Part shown: positions 1 to 6,110 of the stretch, piece by piece
Layout: each line of letters starts with the position of its first letter
How positions within the stretch are numbered: position 1 is the stretch's first letter
Assembly (NCBI GenBank): GCA_937906765.1
Contig: CALCUV010000140.1
Span: 1-6,110, forward strand
Direction: 5' to 3'
DNA from: an uncultured Prevotella sp.
GTDB taxonomy: Bacteria; Bacteroidota; Bacteroidia; Bacteroidales; Bacteroidaceae
DNA: 6,110 nt
Program-made: the position numbers and the translations under genes
Notes under the pieces: generated by a model
The model's input: only the letters and a program-made list of their open reading frames with translations
Databases searched by the model: none
What the model was told of the DNA's origin: nothing

Positions 1-1
1 A

Positions 2-745
2 GGGCGTGGGAAGTATCTCCCAGCGGCGGAATATAGTTACGTAGCCCAGTGTGGCGGTCGCGGAGTGTATAGTTTCTGCATGTGCCCCGGTGGTGTGGTA
101 GTCCCTGCGGCGAGCGGCCCTGAGCAACTTGTGGTCAACGGCATGAGTCCCTCGACGCGCAACACGGCATGGAGCAACTCCGGCATGGTGGCAGAAACCC
201 GCTTGGAAGACCTTGACGGCGAACTCCGTCCGTTTATGCAAGAGGCCTTTCAAGATGAAGCGTTTGCGAGTGTGCACAAGGACTTCGCAGCTGCCGAAAA
301 CCCATTGCGCATGATGTATTTCCAAGAAGCGCTTGAGCGTGCCTGCTGGATACAAGGCAACCGCCGACAAACGGCTCCCGCACAGCGCATGCACGATTTC
401 GTAAACCGCAAACTTTCTGCCGATTTGCCCGCTACGAGTTATTCCCCCGGACTCATCGCATCCCCTTTGCATTTCTGGATGCCTAAGTTTGTCACCACCC
501 GCTTGGCAGAGGGTTTCCAGACCTTCGGACAGCGCAGTCGCGGATTCCTAACCAACGAGGCGCAACTCATTGCTACCGAGACGCGCACCTCAGCCCCTGT
601 GCGCATACCCCGAAATGGTGAAACCCTTGCCCATGTCCGCCTTGAGGGACTCTATCCTTGTGGCGAAGGTGCGGGTTATGCGGGCGGCATTGTCAGTGCG
701 GCGGTTGACGGAGAGCGTTGTGCGGAAGCGGCAAGCGGAATGTAG
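2..745 (+). CDS. FAD-dependent dehydrogenase (COG2509-like), C-terminal part, 5' end outside window
   Basis: The frame is open from base 2 to a TAG at 743-745, giving 247 residues without an internal start that must be used, so the gene begins left of the window. The sequence matches the C-terminal part of the uncharacterised NAD(P)/FAD-dependent oxidoreductases of COG2509. Fragment residues 20-31 carry the RGVYSFCMCPGG motif, followed by a VNGMS segment. A TRTSAPVRIPR segment lies further on, and the near-terminal GLYPCGEGAGYAGG motif (about residues 216-229) is the flavin-contacting signature of the family. Full-length members are roughly 500-560 residues, so a little under half is present; the N-terminal Rossmann GxGxxG motif would lie upstream. 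The enzyme is probably cytoplasmic, since the visible part has no membrane segment. The physiological substrate of this family is not known to me. A strong terminator 84 nt downstream separates it from the following genes. Family assignment is firm; function is open. Confidence 0.88.
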   Translation, partial: GRGKYLPAAEYSYVAQCGGRGVYSFCMCPGGVVVPAASGPEQLVVNGMSPSTRNTAWSNSGMVAETRLEDLDGELRPFMQEAFQDEAFASVHKDFAAAENPLRMMYFQEALERACWIQGNRRQTAPAQRMHDFVNRKLSADLPATSYSPGLIASPLHFWMPKFVTTRLAEGFQTFGQRSRGFLTNEAQLIATETRTSAPVRIPRNGETLAHVRLEGLYPCGEGAGYAGGIVSAAVDGERCAEAASGM

Positions 746-765
746 CAGGCGGCAACCTCTCACAC

Positions 766-783
766 AGCACTTTAGAGCACTTT
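766..783. repeat. Two AGCACTTT direct repeats, 10 nt apart
   Basis: AGCACTTT occurs at 766-773 and again at 776-783, a spacing of one helical turn. It lies just after the dehydrogenase stop and before the terminator. Such spacing can mark a protein-binding site, but there is no promoter next to it, and a chance duplication is as likely. Confidence 0.3.
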
Positions 784-829
784 CAAACGTACTGAAAAGC
801 AAGACATTAAATAGCGTCATATAACCCCT

Positions 830-896
830 CAAAACAAAGTCTCACTCTCGAAAAACAATTAGTATCATTGTGCACCGAGAGTGAGACTTTGTTTTG
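830..896. terminator. Strong bidirectional hairpin terminator
   Basis: Bases 830-850 and 876-896 are a perfect 21-bp inverted repeat. The core is GTCTCACTCTCG paired with CGAGAGTGAGAC. The outer part is A-rich on the left and T-rich on the right (TTTGTTTTG), so a U-rich tract follows the stem in either direction. The 25-nt loop holds a further 5-bp stem, ACAAT (855-859) with ATTGT (867-871), set off by a 4x4 internal loop. It most likely ends transcription of the dehydrogenase gene and insulates the downstream cluster. An inverted-repeat mobile remnant is possible, but nothing else supports it. Confidence 0.82.
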
Positions 897-1004
897 CGTA
901 AAATAGACATTGTTTTCAGACGAAGAATGAACGGCATCAGAATGCCCCTTTTTCTCCCTCCATAGTCCTTTTACGTCAAGGATAAGACGCATCTGAAAAT
1001 CAAT

Positions 1005-1022
1005 TTGGCACGCTTTTTGCTA
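1005..1022 (+). promoter_or_regulatory. Sigma-54 (RpoN) -24/-12 promoter element
   Basis: The sequence reads TTGGCACG, then four bases (CTTT), then TTGCTA, a full match to the YTGGCACG-N4-TTGCW consensus. The invariant GG (1007-1008) and GC (1019-1020) are 12 nt apart, as required for -24/-12. Transcription would start near 1031, giving a leader of about 100 nt before the lnb ATG. Such promoters need an NtrC-type AAA+ activator bound upstream; the small TCCTT/AAGGA dyad at 966-982 is a possible but weak site. Orientation and position both fit lnb. Confidence 0.6.
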
Positions 1023-1116
1023 ATCTTCTGGAAGCAGAGGCGTGCAAATAGCAGTTTCCGCGGTCAGAATCTTAAAAAAGCGAGACACAGCGCCCCTATA
1101 ATATATAAAAAAGCAG

Positions 1117-1124
1117 TACCTTTG
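1117..1124 (+). promoter_or_regulatory. Bacteroidota-type -7 element (TAnnTTTG) of lnb
   Basis: TACCTTTG matches the TAnnTTTG -7 consensus of the primary sigma factor of Bacteroidota. No TTTG-like -33 element is present at the expected distance; instead there is an A/T-rich tract. The element ends 7 nt before the lnb ATG, so the transcript would have no leader or only a few nucleotides. No ribosome-binding site is visible. Confidence 0.55.
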
Positions 1125-1131
1125 CAGAATA

Positions 1132-2316
1132 ATGCGCCGTATACACAAACTCTTCATAGCACTCCTGATGCTCTTCACACTTCCCGCCACAAGCATAGCG
1201 GAAAGCGTGAAGCGTGACTCCGTAGTGGTGAGTTTGATAACGTGTCACCCGGGCGACCTCACGTATGAACTTTACGGTCATTCGGCATTGCGCGTGCAGG
1301 ATTTCACACATGGCACGGATTGGGTCTATAACTACGGTCTGTTCGACTTTGAGAGCGACAATTTCGTTTTGCGCTTTGCGCTCGGAAAAACGGATTACAT
1401 GCTGGGAGTGGCGCCCTACCCCTATTTCCATTATGTTTATGCCTCGGATGGGCGACGCATGGACGAACAGGTGTTAAACCTCACGCCCCAAGAGAGTCGC
1501 CGCCTTCAAGGATTGCTGGAGGATAACGCGCGACCCGAAAATCGCGTGTATCGTTACAATTTCTTTGAGGATAATTGCGTAACGCGTGCCGTGGATATGG
1601 TGGTTAAGGCCGTGGATGGGGAAGTCAATTTTCCTGAAGTCCCTGCCAACAAGACATTTCGCACTTTGGTGAAGGAACATACCACACCCAATCCATGGGA
1701 TAAACTTTGCCAAAACCTCATGCTCGGAATGGATGCCGACTCTCTGATAGGTATGCGTGGTCAACTCTTTGCGCCGCTTTACGCTGCCAAGATTGTGGAA
1801 CAGGCAACGATAACTGACAGCGCTGGAAACTCTCGCCCGCTGGTGAGAAAGACCAACCTCTTGACACCCGACAGCACTCAGTTTGCGCCACATCCGCTTT
1901 CGCCCTGCGTGATATTCTCAGCATTGTTACTGCTCTCCATTCTCGCCGTGTGGTTACGTTATCGCGGATGGGAAAAAACTTTTATAGCGTTTGAAACGCC
2001 CCTACTTCTCATCCAAGGGTTATGCGGATGCGTCATCTTTACGCTCTGTTTCTTCTCTGAGCATCCAGCGGTTGACGACAACTGGAACGTGCTGTTCTTA
2101 AATCCCCTTCCCCTCTTGGCCATCCCTTACCAATGGTGGACCATCTGGAAAGGACACCGCAATTACTATCCCTATGTGCAACTCACATTGCTTGCCGCTT
2201 ACGCTTTCGGTATTGGCATGCTGCATGCACAAGATGTCGTGCCCGAAGTTTGGTTAATTGTGACCATCTTGGCGGTATTAAATTTGGGAAAGGTGGCAAT
2301 TTCTAGAAAATCCTAA
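1132..2316 (+). CDS. lnb: Lnb-like lipoprotein N-acyltransferase (DUF4105), membrane protein
   Basis: This 394-residue protein has the architecture of the DUF4105/Lnb family. A signal sequence (residues 1-23, likely cleaved after SIA-23 or kept as an anchor) is followed by a periplasmic domain (about 28-225). After a hydrophilic stretch come about five membrane segments, near 258-277, 287-308, 321-338, 347-364 and 371-390. The periplasmic domain carries the family hallmarks YGHSALRV (His50) and EDNCVTR (Cys149), which look like a Cys/His catalytic pair; that role is my inference. The C-terminal part contains the typical NxLFLNPLPLL stretch (Asn324). Lnb was identified in Bacteroides as the enzyme that N-acylates lipoproteins in place of Lnt, so this protein probably adds the third acyl chain to lipoproteins at the inner membrane. 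Paralogues exist, so this copy may not be the main enzyme. The ATG at 1132 is supported by the signal peptide, as the next Met (13) lies within it. Confidence 0.78.
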   Translation: MRRIHKLFIALLMLFTLPATSIAESVKRDSVVVSLITCHPGDLTYELYGHSALRVQDFTHGTDWVYNYGLFDFESDNFVLRFALGKTDYMLGVAPYPYFHYVYASDGRRMDEQVLNLTPQESRRLQGLLEDNARPENRVYRYNFFEDNCVTRAVDMVVKAVDGEVNFPEVPANKTFRTLVKEHTTPNPWDKLCQNLMLGMDADSLIGMRGQLFAPLYAAKIVEQATITDSAGNSRPLVRKTNLLTPDSTQFAPHPLSPCVIFSALLLLSILAVWLRYRGWEKTFIAFETPLLLIQGLCGCVIFTLCFFSEHPAVDDNWNVLFLNPLPLLAIPYQWWTIWKGHRNYYPYVQLTLLAAYAFGIGMLHAQDVVPEVWLIVTILAVLNLGKVAISRKS

Positions 2317-2370
2317 GCACCCGAGAATGAGCAAGACGCTCAGTCCCTCCCCAACGCTTCACCTCGACAC

Positions 2371-2386
2371 TTTAAAACATTTTAAA
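2371..2386. repeat. A/T dyad touching the start codon
   Basis: TTTAAAA (2371-2377) and TTTTAAA (2380-2386) form a perfect 7-bp inverted repeat with a 2-nt spacer, and its last base is the A of the ATG at 2386. The spacer is too short for an RNA hairpin, so if functional it would act as DNA (an operator) or simply as the unstructured A/T-rich leader common before Bacteroidota genes. Confidence 0.35.
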
Positions 2387-3990
2387 TGACAATAACTTCC
2401 TCAAATATGCATCGCGCCACCTTGCTGCTTTCCCTGTTGCTGGCGGTTTCTACCCTTTCGTCGGCACAAGGAGAGAAGAAAGCGAATGGTGTGCCTCGCG
2501 TAGTGGTCAACATTCTTGTTGATCAGTTGCGTTCTGACTATTTAGAGGCATTCATGCCCCTCTATAGCGAGGATGGTTTCAAGAAACTGCTTCACGAAGG
2601 TCGCGTCTATTCACAAGCGGAATATCCACTCGCTAATCCTGATTTGGCATCGGCATCGGCATCGCTTGCCACGGGAACCACGCCCAGCAATCACGGAATT
2701 ACGGGCAAGCAATGGATTGACCGCAAGACGCTTCGCCCTGTGTTTTGCTGTGATGATAAAAACTATACGGGCGCAGGCACAACTGATGCTTCTTCTCCCA
2801 AGCATTTGGGCGTTACAACGATAGGCGATGAACTCAAAGTGGCATCTGAAGGCAAGGCACTTGTTTATGCCATCGCCCCTTTCCGTGAGGCGGCCATCTT
2901 CTCGGCAGGTCATGCGGCAAACAGCGCACTTTGGTTGGACAACAACACAGGGAATTGGGTAAGTTCCTCTTACTACGGCGGTTTACCGGCATGGGTGAAC
3001 GTGCATAACCAATTCCACAACCTCGAAGAGAAGGTTAAATCCACCACTTGGGAACCTGTAAATTCCTTGACGGGCAATTTCAGTTATTTCCTTTCGGGTG
3101 GCATCAAAGAACCCTTCTCTCACAAATTCAAGAAAGAAACCGCCTACGTGGACTTTAAGACCAGCGGCCTCGTGAACGAGGAAGTGGCGTCACTCGCCAC
3201 CTCTTGCTTGGTCAACACTATGGTTGGGCGCGATGACATTACGGATTACCTCTCCGTAACCTTCTATGCCGGAAACTTCCGCCACCAGACGGCATCCGTA
3301 GCTCCCATTGAATTGCAAGACATCTACGTGCGCCTTGACCATGCAGTGGCTGATTTGCTCAGAATCGTTGAAGAAAAGGTGGGCATAGACAAAGCGCTGT
3401 TCGTTCTTACCTCTTCGGGTTATGTAGATGAGGAAAGCGCAGACCTTTCTACCTATCGCATTCCCACAGGTAACTTTGACGTGGTGCGCACTGCCAGCAT
3501 GCTCAACATTTATCTGGCTGCCATCTACGGACCTGGGCAATATGTTGAAGCAACTCACGGAACGCAGTTCTATCTTAACCACAAACTCATTGAAGAGCGC
3601 CAAATAAGTTTGACAGAACTTCTGGAACGTGCGCAAGACCTACTCCTGCAATTCTCTGGAGTAAAGGATGTTTATACTTCTCAACGCCTGCTTCAAGGCG
3701 CTTGGACTCCCGGCATCAGCAGAATCCGTGGTGGTTACAACGCCATGACTTCGGGAGACATCTTCCTGGAAATTGCGCCCGGATGGAGGTATGTTAATGC
3801 CGATACAAAGGAAAACCAACTGGTGAGAGAATCTTACATTCCCTTCCCCATCATTTTCTATGGTCACTCCATTACTGCGGCAAAAATCGAAACGCCTGTC
3901 ACCATCGACTTTATCGCTCCTACGCTCTCGAAGGTGATGCGCATTCGTGCCCCGAATGCTTGTAGCAATGCCCCATTGCCCTTGCAATAA
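2386..3990 (+). CDS. Exported alkaline phosphatase-superfamily protein (PafA-like) with degenerate active site
   Basis: This 534-residue protein has a signal peptide (cleavage likely after SSA-27) and the fold of the type I phosphodiesterase/PafA alkaline phosphatase family, whose usual length is about 540. The fold is recognised from NILVDQLRSDYL (residues 42-53), GFKKLLHEGR (64-73), ATGTTPSNHGITGKQW (95-110), AIFSAGHAANSALWLD (170-185), ELQDIYVRLD (309-318) and the end DFIAPTLSKVMRIRAPN. Of the metal ligands, only Asp46 remains in place. The TAPGHAS nucleophile loop is replaced by NPDLASAS (84-91), the Lys-x-Arg pair by Phe166/Glu168, the Asp-x-x-x-His pair by Asn297/Gln301, the DH pair by Ser344-Gly345, and the C-terminal His is missing near 472-482. 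It is therefore probably not a zinc phosphatase. It is likely periplasmic. It lies 69 nt after lnb and 57 nt before secA, so it is probably cotranscribed. Met8 (2407) is an alternative start giving a more compact signal peptide. There is no Shine-Dalgarno sequence. Confidence 0.82.
   Translation: MTITSSNMHRATLLLSLLLAVSTLSSAQGEKKANGVPRVVVNILVDQLRSDYLEAFMPLYSEDGFKKLLHEGRVYSQAEYPLANPDLASASASLATGTTPSNHGITGKQWIDRKTLRPVFCCDDKNYTGAGTTDASSPKHLGVTTIGDELKVASEGKALVYAIAPFREAAIFSAGHAANSALWLDNNTGNWVSSSYYGGLPAWVNVHNQFHNLEEKVKSTTWEPVNSLTGNFSYFLSGGIKEPFSHKFKKETAYVDFKTSGLVNEEVASLATSCLVNTMVGRDDITDYLSVTFYAGNFRHQTASVAPIELQDIYVRLDHAVADLLRIVEEKVGIDKALFVLTSSGYVDEESADLSTYRIPTGNFDVVRTASMLNIYLAAIYGPGQYVEATHGTQFYLNHKLIEERQISLTELLERAQDLLLQFSGVKDVYTSQRLLQGAWTPGISRIRGGYNAMTSGDIFLEIAPGWRYVNADTKENQLVRESYIPFPIIFYGHSITAAKIETPVTIDFIAPTLSKVMRIRAPNACSNAPLPLQ
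3965..3988 (+). promoter_or_regulatory. Three-arm alternative hairpin at the gene end before secA
   Basis: GCAATG (3965-3970) can pair with CATTGC (3974-3979) across a 3-nt loop, while ATTGC (3975-3979) can instead pair with GCAAT (3984-3988) across a 4-nt loop. The two hairpins exclude each other, as in attenuators. They cover the last codons and the stop of the phosphatase-like gene, 60 nt ahead of the secA ATG. There is no U tract, so it is not a clear terminator. The stems are short and chance is possible. Confidence 0.3.
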
Positions 3991-4047
3991 AAGGACAGTG
4001 ACACCCATTCTGAACAAGCACTACTCATAAGAAAATCAAAAACTATT

Positions 4048-6110
4048 ATGGACATATTTAAATTCCTCACCAAACTCTTTGGTACTAAATCTCAACGCGA
4101 CATTAAGGCGATTAAGCCCATTGTCGATGAAATTCTCCGCATTTATCCTGACATCGATGCGCTCTCTAATGATGACCTCCGCGCTAAGACTCGCGAACTG
4201 AAAAAAATCGTACAATCTTCAGGCGATGAACTTCGCAAAGAAATCGAAGTGCTTAAGGCAAAGACTGAAGAAACTCCCATTGAAGAGCGTGAGTTTATTT
4301 TCAAGAAAATTGACAAACTTGAAAAGGAAATTTTGGAGCGCTACGAAGAAAAACTTAACGAAGTGCTCCCCACTGCCTTTGCTATCGTAAAATCTACTTG
4401 CCGACGTTTTAAGGAAAGTACAGGACGTTTTGACACTGTGCTTACTGCTACAGACTTTGACCGTGAGATGGCGGTGATGTATCCTGACGTAGTGCAGATT
4501 GACGGTGACAAAGCGCTCTACGATGATGACTTTGAAGAAAGCGACTGGAACATGGACCCCTATCCTTGCCAGTTGTTTGGTGGCGTAGCAATCCATCAGG
4601 GAAAAATTGCTGAAATGGCTACGGGTGAAGGTAAGACGCTTACATCTACCTTGCCTATCTATTTGAACGCACTTACGGGTAACGGTGTGCATGTCGTAAC
4701 GGTCAACGACTATTTGGCAAAACGTGACGCTCGCTGGAACGCTCCCCTTTACTTGTTCCACGAACTTTCGGTGGACTGTATCGATAAGCACCAACCCAAT
4801 TCCGAAGCGCGCCGTCGTGCTTACCAAGCCGACATCACGTATGGTACAAACAACGAATTCGGTTTCGACTACTTGCGCGACAATATGGCAATGAGTCCCA
4901 AGGATCTCGTTCAGCGCATGCACAATTTCGCTATTGTCGATGAAGCTGACTCTGTGCTTATCGACGATGCCCGTACGCCGCTCATCATTTCGGGACCTGT
5001 GCCCAAGGGTGACGTACAGTTGTTTGAGCAATACCAACCCCTTGTGGAAAAACTCGTAACTGTTCAGAAGCAACTGGCTACGCAACTCCTCACTGAGGCG
5101 AAGAAACTCGTGGATTCGGATAATAAGGAACAGCGTGAGCACGGTTTCCTCCAGCTTTTCCGTTCTCATAAGGCGCTTCCCAAGAACAAACCCCTCATCA
5201 AGTTCCTCTCTGAACCTGGAGTGAAGACGGGTATGCTCCGTACGGAAGAGATTTACATGGAGAATAATAATAAGCGCATGCCTGAGGCAGTTGCTCCCCT
5301 CTATTTCGTGGCGGATGAAAAGATGCACTCTTGCGACCTCACGGATAAGGGTACTGCTTGGTTGGCACAGCAAGTGGGTGATGAAACGCTCTTTGTCCTT
5401 CCCGACATTACGGCAGAAATCTCTGCACTTAAGGCATTGGGTCTTCCCGATGAAGAACGCATTGAGCGCGAAGACGCACTTTATGCCGACTATGCCGTAA
5501 AGAGTGAGCGTATTCACACCATTCAGCAACTCTTGAAAGCGTATTCAATGTTCGACCTTAACGTGGACTACGTCGTAATGGACGGTCAGGTGAAAATCGT
5601 TGACGAACAGACGGGACGTATTATGGAAGGTCGCCGCTGGAGTGACGGTCTCCACCAAGCCGTAGAAGCTAAGGAACACGTAAAAGTGGAAGCCGCTACA
5701 CAGACCTTCGCTACGATTACCTTGCAGAACTATTTCCGCATGTACCATAAGATTTCAGGGATGACAGGTACGGCGAGCACGGAAGCAGGTGAACTTTGGA
5801 ACATCTACAAACTTGACGTCGTGGAAATCCCCACCAATATGCAGTGGAAGGATCTCAATGGTCCCGCAAACAATCGTAATGACCAGAACGACCGTGTCTA
5901 TAAAACGAACCGCGAAAAGTATGCTGCCGTAATCGAAGAGATTATCAAGGAGCGCAATGCCGGTCGCCCCACCCTCGTTGGTACGACAAGCGTGGAAATC
6001 TCCGAACTCCTCAGTCGTATGCTCCGCATGCGTGACATTCCTCACCAGGTGTTGAACGCTAAGCTTCACCAAGCAGAAGCAGATATTGTAAAGAATGCCG
6101 GCCGTAGCAC
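4048..6110 (+). CDS. secA: Preprotein translocase ATPase SecA, N-terminal part, 3' end outside window
   Basis: The frame runs open from the ATG at 4048 to the window edge (687 full codons). SecA is the ATPase that pushes unfolded preproteins through SecYEG; it acts in the cytoplasm and at the inner membrane. Visible landmarks are Gln175 in QLFGG (Q motif), Walker A ATGEGKT (191-197, Lys196), [27 protein letters not shown], Walker B DEAD at 298-301 followed by [15 protein letters not shown], the preprotein cross-linking domain, [21 protein letters not shown] (about 518-538), MTGTA (572-576), GTTSVE (645-650) and NAKLH (670-674). The second nucleotide-binding motif NMAGRGTDI and the C-terminal domains lie beyond the edge. 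Walker A Lys is at 196 rather than 108 as in E. coli, because of two charged insertions (about 49-105 and 118-170) typical of Bacteroidota SecA, which are about 1,100 residues long. An odd linker at 598-609 replaces the usual PTNRP continuation. The start fits homologues; no Shine-Dalgarno sequence or own promoter is evident. Confidence 0.97.
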   Translation, partial: MDIFKFLTKLFGTKSQRDIKAIKPIVDEILRIYPDIDALSNDDLRAKTRELKKIVQSSGDELRKEIEVLKAKTEETPIEEREFIFKKIDKLEKEILERYEEKLNEVLPTAFAIVKSTCRRFKESTGRFDTVLTATDFDREMAVMYPDVVQIDGDKALYDDDFEESDWNMDPYPCQLFGGVAIHQGKIAEMATGEGKTLTSTLPIYLNALTGNGVHVVTVNDYLAKRDARWNAPLYLFHELSVDCIDKHQPNSEARRRAYQADITYGTNNEFGFDYLRDNMAMSPKDLVQRMHNFAIVDEADSVLIDDARTPLIISGPVPKGDVQLFEQYQPLVEKLVTVQKQLATQLLTEAKKLVDSDNKEQREHGFLQLFRSHKALPKNKPLIKFLSEPGVKTGMLRTEEIYMENNNKRMPEAVAPLYFVADEKMHSCDLTDKGTAWLAQQVGDETLFVLPDITAEISALKALGLPDEERIEREDALYADYAVKSERIHTIQQLLKAYSMFDLNVDYVVMDGQVKIVDEQTGRIMEGRRWSDGLHQAVEAKEHVKVEAATQTFATITLQNYFRMYHKISGMTGTASTEAGELWNIYKLDVVEIPTNMQWKDLNGPANNRNDQNDRVYKTNREKYAAVIEEIIKERNAGRPTLVGTTSVEISELLSRMLRMRDIPHQVLNAKLHQAEADIVKNAGRS

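Larger units (their letters stand above)
746..1131. other. 386-nt intergenic region holding a terminator and two promoter elements
   Basis: I find no credible protein-coding gene in this stretch. The short open frames crossing it either run through the terminator hairpin or overlap lnb in another frame. From left to right it contains the AGCACTTT pair, the 830-896 hairpin, a small dyad (GGCAT/ATGCC at 933-946) followed by five T's, a second small dyad (TCCTT/AAGGA at 966-982), the sigma-54-type element at 1005-1022, an A/T-rich tract at about 1097-1112, and the TAnnTTTG element at 1117-1124. The part from about 897 to 1131 is best read as the control region of the downstream lnb-secA cluster. 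Confidence 0.7.

Noticed and set aside
933..953. GGCAT/ATGCC hairpin followed by five T's as a second terminator
   Set aside because: The stem is only 5 bp and no gene ends between it and the strong terminator upstream; chance is likely.
590..992. Short minus-strand open frames over the dehydrogenase end and the intergenic region
   Set aside because: They run through the terminator hairpin, have no recognisable protein features, and one is antisense to the dehydrogenase.
1005..1217. 70-residue + strand open frame overlapping the start of lnb
   Set aside because: It overlaps the lnb signal-peptide codons in another frame, begins inside the sigma-54 element, and has no coding signature.
2328..2342. 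TGAGC/GCTCA hairpin after the lnb stop as a terminator
   Set aside because: The 5-bp stem has no T tract after it, so it does not argue against cotranscription of lnb with the next gene.
3190..4073. Several minus-strand open frames opposite the 3' part of the phosphatase-like gene, running into the secA start
   Set aside because: They are antisense to a well-supported gene, overlap one another, and have no recognisable domains or start signals.
4219..5529. 436-residue open frame on the minus strand opposite secA
   Set aside because: It lies wholly antisense to clearly coding secA sequence, shows no family resemblance, and its openness is explained by the codon use of the + strand gene.

Overview
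The window looks like chromosome of a Bacteroidales bacterium, possibly Prevotellaceae. The evidence is a SecA with the long N-terminal insertions typical of Bacteroidota, a DUF4105/Lnb-type protein largely associated with that phylum, a Bacteroidota-type TAnnTTTG promoter element, and no Shine-Dalgarno sequences ahead of the starts. All four supported genes lie on the + strand. I see no mobile element, CRISPR array, tRNA or rRNA.

Layout: (1) 2-745 is the C-terminal part of a COG2509-type FAD-dependent dehydrogenase that begins outside the window. (2) 746-1131 is a 386-nt gene-free stretch. It holds a strong bidirectional hairpin terminator (830-896), a perfect sigma-54-type -24/-12 element (1005-1022), and a TAnnTTTG -7 element (1117-1124) so close to the next ATG that its transcript would be almost leaderless. 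(3) 1132-2316 encodes an Lnb-like (DUF4105) membrane protein, the family of the Bacteroides lipoprotein N-acyltransferase. (4) 2386-3990 encodes an exported protein with the alkaline phosphatase (PafA-type) fold in which nearly every zinc ligand and catalytic residue I can align is replaced, so it is probably a pseudoenzyme or has a different activity. (5) 4048-6110 is the first 687 codons of secA, which continues past the right edge.

Genes 3 to 5 are separated by only 69 and 57 nt. I see no terminator or clear promoter between them, so they may form one transcription unit. Two of the three act in the same process: SecA drives export of pre-lipoproteins and Lnb would complete their N-acylation. 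The phosphatase-like protein between them therefore becomes a candidate envelope-biogenesis factor by association. The most interesting points are this degenerate phosphatase and its position, the sigma-54 site, a short C-terminal RAPN motif with a three-arm RNA element just ahead of secA (a SecM-like layout, speculative), and an unusual linker in SecA where the conserved PTNRP motif is lost.
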